Notes under the pieces: generated by a model
The model's input: only the letters and a program-made list of their open reading frames with translations
The model's database searches: none
Told to the model about the DNA's origin: nothing
Made by a program: the position numbers and the translations under genes
Shown here: piece by piece, positions 35,255 to 42,571 of the stretch
Layout of the letters: every line of letters begins with the position of its first letter
How positions within the stretch are numbered: the first letter of the stretch is position 1
Origin: Candidatus Zixiibacteriota bacterium
GTDB lineage: Bacteria > Zixibacteria > MSB-5A5 > GN15 > FEB-12
Assembly: GCA_040756055.1 (NCBI GenBank)
Contig: JBFLZR010000001.1
Coordinates: 623,849-687,848, forward strand
Direction of reading: 5' to 3'
Length of the DNA stretch: 64,000 bases

Positions 35255-36166
35255 TCACGGACGCCGCAAGAACTTATCCACATCTGGGCTTGTCGCAAGA
35301 TACTTTTGGATCTCGCCTACTTGCTCCGATGATAGTTGATTGCCGAAACCGGCCACTATCCCTTTTGACACAGTATCAGCGAATCTTTGTCTCATATTAT
35401 CCTGGGTGTCAGCGTACTCCGAAAGAATTTCTTTGATTTTCATCTCATCAGGTTCCGAGAAATCGTCTCCCTGCTGTTCCTTCATCTCGCGGACTCTGTC
35501 CTCGAAATAACGGCGTCCGTCGCTGGTTGTCCAGAAACAGGTACTATCCATTACTTCATCGATTATTTTAGAAAACTCCTTCTCGGATATATATTCTGGA
35601 GTCCAGTCCTGTGTTCCTACCCGAGAGTAGGCATTACCTATCAACCAACCCAGCTTCGCCCTAAATATCTCCGTCAATTGACCAAACCGGGCTCCCAGAC
35701 ACTTGTCATAGTGATCTGCAGCTCTAATTGCCACAGAGAGGTTTAAGTATGCCACATGAGGTTCATAAAGCCCTAAATCAGGGTCTTCGGCTAGGTAGAA
35801 GTAATCATTCAAATTGTTGTTTAAGAGTTTCCTCAGAAAATCACCGAACCCCTCACGCTTCTTGCGATCGCATATATTGTACTTTTTTTCTGACTCATGT
35901 TTCTTTCGCTTCGAAACTTCAGCCATGAATAAGTATTTTGCCTCACGAACAACCGATAACGAGACATATCTCGCTTTGGGAGTCTTGTTATCGCGCCTTT
36001 CAAGGTCGCAAGATTGAGTTAGAATCATTAAGTAACGGTTATCTGAATTCTCTGCATAGTAGGGATGATATTTGCTGAAAAGTTCTTTTAGGTCTTGAGA
36101 AAAGAAAAGCAGGTCACCCTGCCGGAGGTTACCCGCCGGTTTTTGGTACGTGAAATGCAAAGGCAT
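35255..36166 (-). CDS. Unknown protein of a three-gene cassette, TQSCDL type
   Basis: A 303-residue, probably soluble and charged protein; no signal peptide or membrane segment. The N-terminal region looks like a small beta domain (GDLLFFSQDLKELF, then YLMILTQSCDLERRDNK and ARYVSLSVVREAKYL), with a conserved-looking QSCDLERR. The Cys-Asp pair near residue 53 could be a metal or active site. The later part is helical and basic (SKRKKHESEKKYNICDRKKR), with a Trp/Tyr-rich segment and a C-terminal helical bundle. It is the third gene of the cassette, 10 bases after the second. I do not recognise a family; a defence or stress role is a guess from the context. Confidence 0.5.
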   Translation of the reverse strand: MPLHFTYQKPAGNLRQGDLLFFSQDLKELFSKYHPYYAENSDNRYLMILTQSCDLERRDNKTPKARYVSLSVVREAKYLFMAEVSKRKKHESEKKYNICDRKKREGFGDFLRKLLNNNLNDYFYLAEDPDLGLYEPHVAYLNLSVAIRAADHYDKCLGARFGQLTEIFRAKLGWLIGNAYSRVGTQDWTPEYISEKEFSKIIDEVMDSTCFWTTSDGRRYFEDRVREMKEQQGDDFSEPDEMKIKEILSEYADTQDNMRQRFADTVSKGIVAGFGNQLSSEQVGEIQKYLATSPDVDKFLRRP

Positions 36167-36176
36167 CCCGTAACTA

Positions 36177-36446
36177 TCAGCCTTCGGCCTTTTGCAGGCG
36201 TTTATTCAAAGCTGACATGGCAGCCAATCTTTTTTCTTCTGTCATATTCAATTTGAATCGAACCGTGTCTGTGTAGCTTGCCCTTGCGTCACTAATACGA
36301 ATCCGCTTAGAATTTAGTGGCTGTTCAGTCTTATCGCTAGTCGACTGTTCATCACTCTCCGTGTAGGTCGGCCGTTTTGCTGAATCTACGAAGTCGTCCA
36401 TTTGCACGGCAGAAGACGTTGTACCATGATCAAAATGCTGTGTCAT
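36177..36446 (-). CDS. Small unknown protein of a three-gene cassette
   Basis: An 89-residue, hydrophilic protein. The N-terminal half is Asp/Glu/Ser/Thr-rich and probably disordered (DSAKRPTYTESDEQSTSDK); the C-terminal 35 residues are basic and helical (ARASYTDTVRFKLNMTEEKR and ALNKRLQKAEG). Its ATG overlaps the stop of the upstream gene (ATGA), with GGAGGAG as ribosome site, so it is translationally coupled. A small disordered partner between two larger proteins fits an adaptor or antitoxin-like part, which is a guess. Confidence 0.5.
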   Translation of the reverse strand: MTQHFDHGTTSSAVQMDDFVDSAKRPTYTESDEQSTSDKTEQPLNSKRIRISDARASYTDTVRFKLNMTEEKRLAAMSALNKRLQKAEG

Positions 36447-37060
36447 TGCTCCTCCAATTCTAGCTCAAAAACTTCTCGGATAAAGGTCCTAGACTTATTC
36501 TTAAGTTGGATTACCTTACCCTCAATTCGTGCTTTTGCCTCCTGCGAGTCCTTTATATCAGAATGAAAGTTGAAATCAATAGCCACGTGGTCGTTTAGCT
36601 CGCATTTGAGATTGAGAATTCTATCTTCACACTCAAAACTCCAGCCAAATACACGCCCCGTAATTTTTAAACCAGAACCCGCTAGCTGGTTGCTTTCAAG
36701 TGTGGACAGCAGCCCTAACAACCTTTCCGGTTCGCGATCGCTTTCGTATCCAAAATTAATGCCGATTTTCGAAACGGGTGTATGAGGCAAGACACTAAGA
36801 AGCTTACAAGCTACACCTTCCATTTGTTCAAGATTGGAGTCCGAGTCGCTGGTAGCGCCCAGTATCAGTCTGTCGGAATGGGGGATGATGCGTACGCCGT
36901 CACCAGTAATCCTGAAGGGGGCTGAAGGCTGCACTGGAAATTCTACGTTAATCTCTGGCTTGTCAAAAACGTGTTCGCTGAGCCAACGGGGGTTGAAAAT
37001 CGCCACGTTCCATTTCCCCAAAATGACTATTGTAAAATTGTCGAGATTGGCTTCAACCAT
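36443..37060 (-). CDS. Unknown protein of a three-gene cassette
   Basis: A 205-residue protein, first gene of the cassette. No signal peptide. The N-terminal part has the strands NFTIVILGKWNVAIFNPRWL and RITGDGVRIIPHSDRLILGA, and the middle has hydrophobic strands (VSKIGINFGY, LKITGRVFGWSFEC). It starts at ATG 37060 behind GGAGGAGG. The family is not recognised. Base composition is more AT-rich than the flanking genes by eye. A strong promoter is visible at 37112-37139. Confidence 0.55.
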   Translation of the reverse strand: MVEANLDNFTIVILGKWNVAIFNPRWLSEHVFDKPEINVEFPVQPSAPFRITGDGVRIIPHSDRLILGATSDSDSNLEQMEGVACKLLSVLPHTPVSKIGINFGYESDREPERLLGLLSTLESNQLAGSGLKITGRVFGWSFECEDRILNLKCELNDHVAIDFNFHSDIKDSQEAKARIEGKVIQLKNKSRTFIREVFELELEEQ

Positions 37061-37111
37061 GCGAACCTCCTCCCGCTTTCGCGGCCTCTCCGTCGTGTTT
37101 TTTTCCTATTT

Positions 37112-37139
37112 ATATATATCGGCCAAGTACTAATTGTCA
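37112..37139 (-). promoter_or_regulatory. Strong predicted promoter of the three-gene cassette
   Basis: On the minus strand, the consensus TTGACA (37139-37134) is 16 bases from TATATA (37117-37112), inside an AT-rich run, about 55 bases before the first ATG. This is one of the best promoters in the window by eye. Confidence 0.65.
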
Positions 37140-37284
37140 ACTCTGAACTTATACACGAAATGTCCAAAAAAGGTACCGATTTTGTATACGAGCAAGTATA
37201 AGTCTACCCACAAAATTCTTGTTTATTTTTGGCGACCGGTTAATCATTATTAGAACGCCAATTGTCTAAGTAACATGGGGGAGA

Positions 37285-37303
37285 GGCTGGCCTATGGCCG
37301 GCC
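37285..37303 (+). other. Hairpin in the murA leader
   Basis: GGCTGGCC (37285-37292) pairs with GGCCGGCC (37296-37303) around TAT, with one T-G pair. It lies about 30 bases before the murA ATG. There is no T run, so it is a leader structure rather than a plain terminator. The rest of 37140-37335 shows only an AT-rich promoter region. Confidence 0.35.
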
Positions 37304-37335
37304 GATGCCCCTAATCGCTTATAGTAAGGATACTT

Positions 37336-38598
37336 ATGGATAAGTTCATCATTAAGGGTGGTAAACCGCTAAACGGAAGTGTAAAAGTCGAAGGATCCAA
37401 GAATGCTGCGCTGCCCATCATTGTCGCTGCCCTGCTGATTGACAAGGGCGAAACCGTCATCAAGAATGTCCCGCCTCTCAGAGATATCTTCACCGTTATA
37501 AAAGTAATAGAATACCTCGGCGCGAAGGTCACCTACGATGACAAGAAACACGTAATGACGGTCGATGCCTCCGCGCTGAACCGAAACACCGCCCCGTATG
37601 AACTGATGCGTCAGATGCGGGCCTCGTTTCTCGTGCTGGGCCCCATTCTTTCCCGTTTGGGTGAGGCAAAAGTATCGTTGCCCGGTGGTTGTGTGCTCGG
37701 CGCAAGACCGGTCGATTTTCACATCAAGGCCTTTCAGGATATGGGAGCAAAACTTACCGAACGAAGCGGCTATATCACCGCCAAGGCGAAGCCCCTCCTC
37801 GGCGGCTCCATATACTTTGACCGTCCGTCGCATACCGGCACCGAAAACATCCTCTTCGGCGCCGCGATGGCGAAAAATAAGACCATTATCACCAATGCCG
37901 CCTGCGATCCTGAGATTGTCGATGTCGCCAGATTTCTGAATAAAGCCGGGGCCAAAATTCACGGCGCCGGCACGCCCGATATAGTTGTGGAGCCGGTCAA
38001 AAGGCTTAAGAATATCGAATACTCCGTCTCCGGAGACAGACTCGTCGCCGGAACTTTTCTGTGCGCTGCTGCTATTACCGGCGGAAAAATAGAAGTCACC
38101 GGCTGCGATCCATCCCACCTTACCCTCGTAACTCACAAGCTGATGGAAATGGGATGTCACGCTGATGTCACGAAAAACAGCCTTACCATTAAAGGACCAA
38201 AACGGCCCAGACCGATCTCCGTTACCACTTTCCCGTACCCCGGCTTTCCGACCGATCTCCAGGCCTCTATTATGGCCGTCTGTTGCCTCTCTTCGGGAAC
38301 ATCTCACATACGCGAGACTGTTTTTAAAGATAGGTTTTCTCACACCATGGAACTGCGTCGGCTCGGAGCCGATGTGAACGTTTCCAGTGACGAGGCAACC
38401 ATAAACGGCGTAAAAGAATTGACTGGTGCCGAAGTTATGTGTTCCGACATCAGAGCCGGGGCCGGAATTGTTCTCGCCGGCCTGGCCGCCAAAGGAAAAT
38501 CAGAGGTCCTTCGGGTCTATCATATAGATCGCGGGTATAACCGTATGGAAGAAAAGTTATCGTCGCTGGGAGCCGATATAGAAAGAAGAAACGAGTGA
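37336..38598 (+). CDS. murA: UDP-N-acetylglucosamine 1-carboxyvinyltransferase (MurA)
   Basis: First committed step of peptidoglycan synthesis: transfers enolpyruvate from PEP to UDP-GlcNAc. The 420-residue protein has the inside-out barrel layout with IKGGKPLNGSVKVEGSKNAALP (start), the loop PGGCVLGARPVDFHIKA with the catalytic Cys119 (the residue hit by fosfomycin), and FPTDLQASIMAV, RAGAGIVLAGLAAKG. The Cys (not Asp) predicts fosfomycin sensitivity. RBS AAGGATACTT precedes ATG. It is followed by the large protease-propeller-barrel gene 88 bases on. Confidence 0.97.
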   Translation: MDKFIIKGGKPLNGSVKVEGSKNAALPIIVAALLIDKGETVIKNVPPLRDIFTVIKVIEYLGAKVTYDDKKHVMTVDASALNRNTAPYELMRQMRASFLVLGPILSRLGEAKVSLPGGCVLGARPVDFHIKAFQDMGAKLTERSGYITAKAKPLLGGSIYFDRPSHTGTENILFGAAMAKNKTIITNAACDPEIVDVARFLNKAGAKIHGAGTPDIVVEPVKRLKNIEYSVSGDRLVAGTFLCAAAITGGKIEVTGCDPSHLTLVTHKLMEMGCHADVTKNSLTIKGPKRPRPISVTTFPYPGFPTDLQASIMAVCCLSSGTSHIRETVFKDRFSHTMELRRLGADVNVSSDEATINGVKELTGAEVMCSDIRAGAGIVLAGLAAKGKSEVLRVYHIDRGYNRMEEKLSSLGADIERRNE

Positions 38599-38686
38599 TC
38601 CGTACCGGCTGACATGACAGGCCGATCGATGGAATCGAGAATCAGGCGGCCGGGCCGCCGGAGCCTTCAAAGGATGTGATCTCTAT

Positions 38687-41600
38687 ATGAAAAAAATAGT
38701 CGTCTTCACAATAATTCTGGCTGTGCTAATGGCTGCTCTGACTCAGGCTCAGGAGACTTATTTCGGAAAAAACAAGGTTCGCTACAAAGACTTCGACTGG
38801 AGTTACATCCAGACCCGCCACTTCGATATCCATTTCTACGAAGATGCCTACCCGACCGCCAAGTTCGCGGCCACCGTCCTGGAATCCTCATACGTGGAGA
38901 TATCCAACGAGCTCGATTATGTCATCCAGAAACGAGTACCGGTTTTTGTCTATAATTCTCACAATGATTTCCAGCAGACCAACATCATCTCGTCGCTCAT
39001 ACCCGAAGGCGTGGGCGGCTTCACCGAAGCTTTCAAAAACCGAATCGTGATCCCGTTTTCGGGCTCCTACGAAGAATATCGCCATGTTCTCCACCACGAA
39101 CTGACCCACGCCGTTATCTACGACTTGCTGTACGGCAATATGTTCAGCTCGCTTTTGTCACGCCAGAGACTGTTTAACCTGCCCCTATGGTTCGCCGAGG
39201 GCTACGCCGAGTATTCCTCCAGACACGGTTGGGATTACTTTTCCGATATGTTTGTTCGCGATGCCACGATCAACAACTATATAAGACCGCCCTGGGCGCT
39301 GGGAGGTTTTTTGGCCTACAAGCAGGGTCAGGCTATGGTCAAATACATAGCCGACACTTACGGGGAAGAGCAACTGGGCAAAATCCTGCGTAAAGGCAAG
39401 GTACACCTCACCATGAACCGGGCCCTGAAAGAAACCATCGGCAAGACCGAAGACGAGCTTTTCGAAGATTTCTCCAAGGAAATGAAACGTCGCTACTGGC
39501 CCGATATCGCCGAACGCAAAGAGCCCGAAGATATCGGCAAACAACTGACTCACGCCGGTGACGATGGCTCTTATTTTAACGAGAAGCCGATGTTTTCACC
39601 CGATGGCGACAAAATCGCTATTTATACCGACAAATCCGACTATACCGAAATTGTATTTATCTCCGCCCAGACAGGCGAGATCATCAAACGTGTGGTCAAG
39701 GGTGAACGCTCGGCCGACCTGGAATCACTTCATTCGTTCGTGTCGGGAATGTCGTTTTCACCCGATGGTGACGGGATGGTCTTTGTGGCTAAATCCGATG
39801 GCAAACCGACGCTGATGCTCTACGACCTTCGAAAAGATAAAATCTATAAGAGAAAGCAGTTTGACTTTTACAATATAGTCTCGCCGATGTGGTCGCCCGA
39901 CGGCGGCAAAATCGCTTTCGCCGCCCTCAAGGGGCACAAGCGCGATATCTACGTCTATCATATCGATTCCGATGTCATCGAACAGGTCACCGACGACCGC
40001 TACGATGATCAAAGCCCGAGCTGGATGCCCAATTCGGCCGGCCTCGTTTTCTCCTCGGATCGTCCCCATCCATCCAGTCAGATGGCTCAGGCCGAAGACA
40101 ACGCCTATGTCTCTGCCGGAGCGTATCTCCCGGGAGACTTTGAGTATGGATTCTACAATATTTTCCGCGTTGATCTCGGCAACTATAATGTTTCTCCGGT
40201 CGATGTCGGTTCCGGACAGAATACCTATCCGATGGTGTCTCCGGATGGCAGCAAAGTCGCCTTCATATCCAATCGAAACGGAGTAGATAATATCTATATC
40301 GCCTATCTCGACTCGTCAAAATATTTCCCCATTACCGATATTCTCACCGGCGTCAGGTCGATCTCGTGGTCTCCTGACGGCGAGAAAATCGCTTTCTCCG
40401 CCTTCAATAAAGGCGCCTTCGATATTTTCCTGATGCGCGATCTCACGCCCTCGGGAGAGAACGGCATTCTTGCCGCAACTGATTTCGTGACAGGCAAATA
40501 TGACCTGCTGAAGTCCCACGACAGAGAAACGCAGACGGTCAAGGCAGATGACAAGTCGACGGACTCGACGCAGTCCGCGCCCTTTGCGGGACCGTACGAA
40601 AAAGACTATGAAACTTACGAGGTTGAGCCGACCAGCATAGCCGTGGTAGGCGACACCACCCGCAGTGAATCAGACAGCCTGTCTGCGGCATCCGATTCCA
40701 CCGCAGTTCCAACCGACAGCTCCGAGGTTGCCGCGGGCGAATCGTATCAGGACTCCGTTGTCACCGCTACTGGAATCCATGATGATGAATTTGTTTTTGT
40801 CAGTGATGAGAAAGAGGACGTATTCGATGATTTGCTGGTCGATGTGACGGATGATTCGAGTTCCACCACTTTTGGATCGACCATGCAGGAACCGGCCGTG
40901 TTCGACTCGATTCCTGACCCGCTGCCCGACGGCAACTACAAGATTCAGAAGTACAAAGTCAAATTTACCCCCGATTACGTGGCCGGCGGCTTGTCCTATG
41001 ACACCTTCTTCGGCCTGAGAGGACAATCATTCTTCGTCTTCTCGGATTACCTGGGTAATCACCAGATATTTTTGGCCACCGACCTGGTCAATACCATTGA
41101 CCAGTCAAACGTTCAGGCTTACTATTTCTATAACAAACACCGCACTAATTATGGCTTCGGGCTGTTCCATACGAAGAACTACTATCTCGACAATTTCGAT
41201 TTTCTGTTCTCCGATCGTTTCTACGGTGCCCAGATCTATATCAACCGGCCGTTTTCAACCTTCAGCCGGGTTGATGCTCTCGTGTCGCAGTACTTCATTG
41301 ATCGTCAGTATTACGATTTCGATGACCCTCGCGAGGACCGGAGCTCCAAAGTCACTACCGCTGAACTGTCATACGTAACCGATAACATCCTCTGGGGAAT
41401 GACCGGGCCGGTCAACGGCAGGCGCGCCAAGCTGACCATCTCCGGCGGCACCAACCTATTCGACAGCCGTGATATCAATTTCACGGCGGCCGAGTTGGAT
41501 TACCGCAAATACTGGCACTTCAAAAAGACATTCTCAATAGCCCTGCGATTTTCGGGAGGCGCCTCGTTCGGCTCGACGCCTAAACAATATTTCCTCGGAG

Positions 41601-42043
41601 GAACCACCAACTGGATCGGCAACCGCACTCTCGATGCCGAGGTATTCGAGGTTGAGAACCTGTATTTCGCCGATGTTATCACACCGCTTCGCGGCGTTCC
41701 CTATTACGAACTGTCGGGTGATCGCTACGGCCTGGTCAACGCCGAGTTCAGATTCCCCATGATTGATTATTTCGCCATGCGCTTCCCGCTGCCCATTGTC
41801 ATCAGCCGGGTGGGTGGCGCCATCTTCACCGATATAGGCTCGGCCTGGTTCGGCGATAACTTCAAGGGCGGCACCTCCAGCGGGGGACAGGACCGACTGC
41901 AAGACATTAAGATGGGCTTTGGATTCGGTATGAGGATGAATCTCGGATTCTTTCTGCTCAGGTATGACCTGGCCTGGTCAACCGATCTCAACCGGATCTC
42001 GGACAAGCCGAGCTATTACTTCTCATTCGGAGCGGATTTCTAA
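38687..42043 (+). CDS. Secreted peptidase-MA-like / TolB-propeller / outer-membrane barrel fusion
   Basis: An 1118-residue exported protein (signal peptide ending near AALTQA). Three parts are visible: a peptidase-MA-like gluzincin domain (about 25-290) with HELTH at 137-141 and the downstream WFAEGYAEY whose E171 is the probable third zinc ligand; a PD40/TolB-like six-bladed propeller region (about 300-600) with repeated SPDGDKIA-type blades such as WSPDGGKIAFAALKG and VSPDGSKVAFISNRNG; an acidic Ser/Thr/Asp-rich linker (about 620-760); and a C-terminal strand-rich barrel (about 770-1118) with a final aromatic residue (YYFSFGADF). The barrel part resembles the Omp85/BamA C-terminal domain of FCB surface proteins. 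Its role is unknown: a surface protease or a processing device is likely. It is followed by a strong bidirectional terminator. Confidence 0.72.
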   Translation: MKKIVVFTIILAVLMAALTQAQETYFGKNKVRYKDFDWSYIQTRHFDIHFYEDAYPTAKFAATVLESSYVEISNELDYVIQKRVPVFVYNSHNDFQQTNIISSLIPEGVGGFTEAFKNRIVIPFSGSYEEYRHVLHHELTHAVIYDLLYGNMFSSLLSRQRLFNLPLWFAEGYAEYSSRHGWDYFSDMFVRDATINNYIRPPWALGGFLAYKQGQAMVKYIADTYGEEQLGKILRKGKVHLTMNRALKETIGKTEDELFEDFSKEMKRRYWPDIAERKEPEDIGKQLTHAGDDGSYFNEKPMFSPDGDKIAIYTDKSDYTEIVFISAQTGEIIKRVVKGERSADLESLHSFVSGMSFSPDGDGMVFVAKSDGKPTLMLYDLRKDKIYKRKQFDFYNIVSPMWSPDGGKIAFAALKGHKRDIYVYHIDSDVIEQVTDDRYDDQSPSWMPNSAGLVFSSDRPHPSSQMAQAEDNAYVSAGAYLPGDFEYGFYNIFRVDLGNYNVSPVDVGSGQNTYPMVSPDGSKVAFISNRNGVDNIYIAYLDSSKYFPITDILTGVRSISWSPDGEKIAFSAFNKGAFDIFLMRDLTPSGENGILAATDFVTGKYDLLKSHDRETQTVKADDKSTDSTQSAPFAGPYEKDYETYEVEPTSIAVVGDTTRSESDSLSAASDSTAVPTDSSEVAAGESYQDSVVTATGIHDDEFVFVSDEKEDVFDDLLVDVTDDSSSTTFGSTMQEPAVFDSIPDPLPDGNYKIQKYKVKFTPDYVAGGLSYDTFFGLRGQSFFVFSDYLGNHQIFLATDLVNTIDQSNVQAYYFYNKHRTNYGFGLFHTKNYYLDNFDFLFSDRFYGAQIYINRPFSTFSRVDALVSQYFIDRQYYDFDDPREDRSSKVTTAELSYVTDNILWGMTGPVNGRRAKLTISGGTNLFDSRDINFTAAELDYRKYWHFKKTFSIALRFSGGASFGSTPKQYFLGGTTNWIGNRTLDAEVFEVENLYFADVITPLRGVPYYELSGDRYGLVNAEFRFPMIDYFAMRFPLPIVISRVGGAIFTDIGSAWFGDNFKGGTSSGGQDRLQDIKMGFGFGMRMNLGFFLLRYDLAWSTDLNRISDKPSYYFSFGADF

Positions 42044-42090
42044 GCGGTCCGTCGATTCATCAGCGCCGTCGTTGATGCCGAACATAAAAA

Positions 42091-42115
42091 AACGCGGTCA
42101 CAAAGTGACCGCGTT
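42091..42115 (+). terminator. Bidirectional terminator between the fusion gene and the histone-like gene
   Basis: A perfect 11-bp stem with a 3-base loop (AACGCGGTCAC / GTGACCGCGTT). It is followed by TTTTTCTT on the plus strand, and by a run of T residues read the other way (plus-strand As 42086-42092), so it can end both convergent genes. Confidence 0.88.
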
Positions 42116-42142
42116 TTTCTTAAGTTGTAAGACTTACTATTT

Positions 42143-42343
42143 CTACTTCTTGTGGACCGAGCAATATTTGCTCTTTCCATCCGTGAAGCGCTTGCAAGCC
42201 TTGCCGTCTTTTGTCTTGGCTGCGCAACGAACCTTCTTCGTCGCTTTCTTCTTTGCAACCTTCTTCTTCGGAGCTGCTTTCTTCTTCGCGGCTTTCTTCT
42301 TGGTAACTTTCTTCTTCGTTACCTTCTTTTTAGCTTTGCGCAT
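42143..42343 (-). CDS. Histone-H1-like lysine-rich protein with a C-terminal CCCH knuckle
   Basis: A 66-residue, very basic protein. The first 38 residues are nearly pure KKK-AAK/VTK repeats (for example KKVTKKKAAKKKAAPKKK), the pattern of bacterial H1-like DNA-compacting proteins. The last 28 residues hold four possible metal ligands: C40, C50, C61 and H64 (C-X9-C-X10-C-X2-H), with the motif AAKTKDGKACKRF, as in small knuckle domains. It has GGAGG 7 bases before ATG and a bidirectional terminator downstream. DNA or RNA condensing is likely; the fused knuckle is unusual. Confidence 0.75.
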   Translation of the reverse strand: MRKAKKKVTKKKVTKKKAAKKKAAPKKKVAKKKATKKVRCAAKTKDGKACKRFTDGKSKYCSVHKK

Positions 42344-42571
42344 TGAACGTCCTCCATATAAAGGATTCTAAATCAAAAAACAACCTGAATGGAATTCATG
42401 TCAAGAAAAAAGTTAATAAAATAGTCAATCTGATAAAAAAAAATTGCATCAACAAATGTGCGGCGATGAGAGTATTTGAAGTCAAATTTGTAAGAGTGAG
42501 TCCAAATTGCAGTCTGCGGCGAATCTGATGTGCGCGGTCGATGCGTTTACATACGCATCGACCAACGCATG

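Noticed and set aside
37369-38343. Minus-strand open frame of 324 residues inside murA
   Set aside because: Antisense to the conserved murA gene, with low-complexity Gly/Asp composition typical of a shadow frame.
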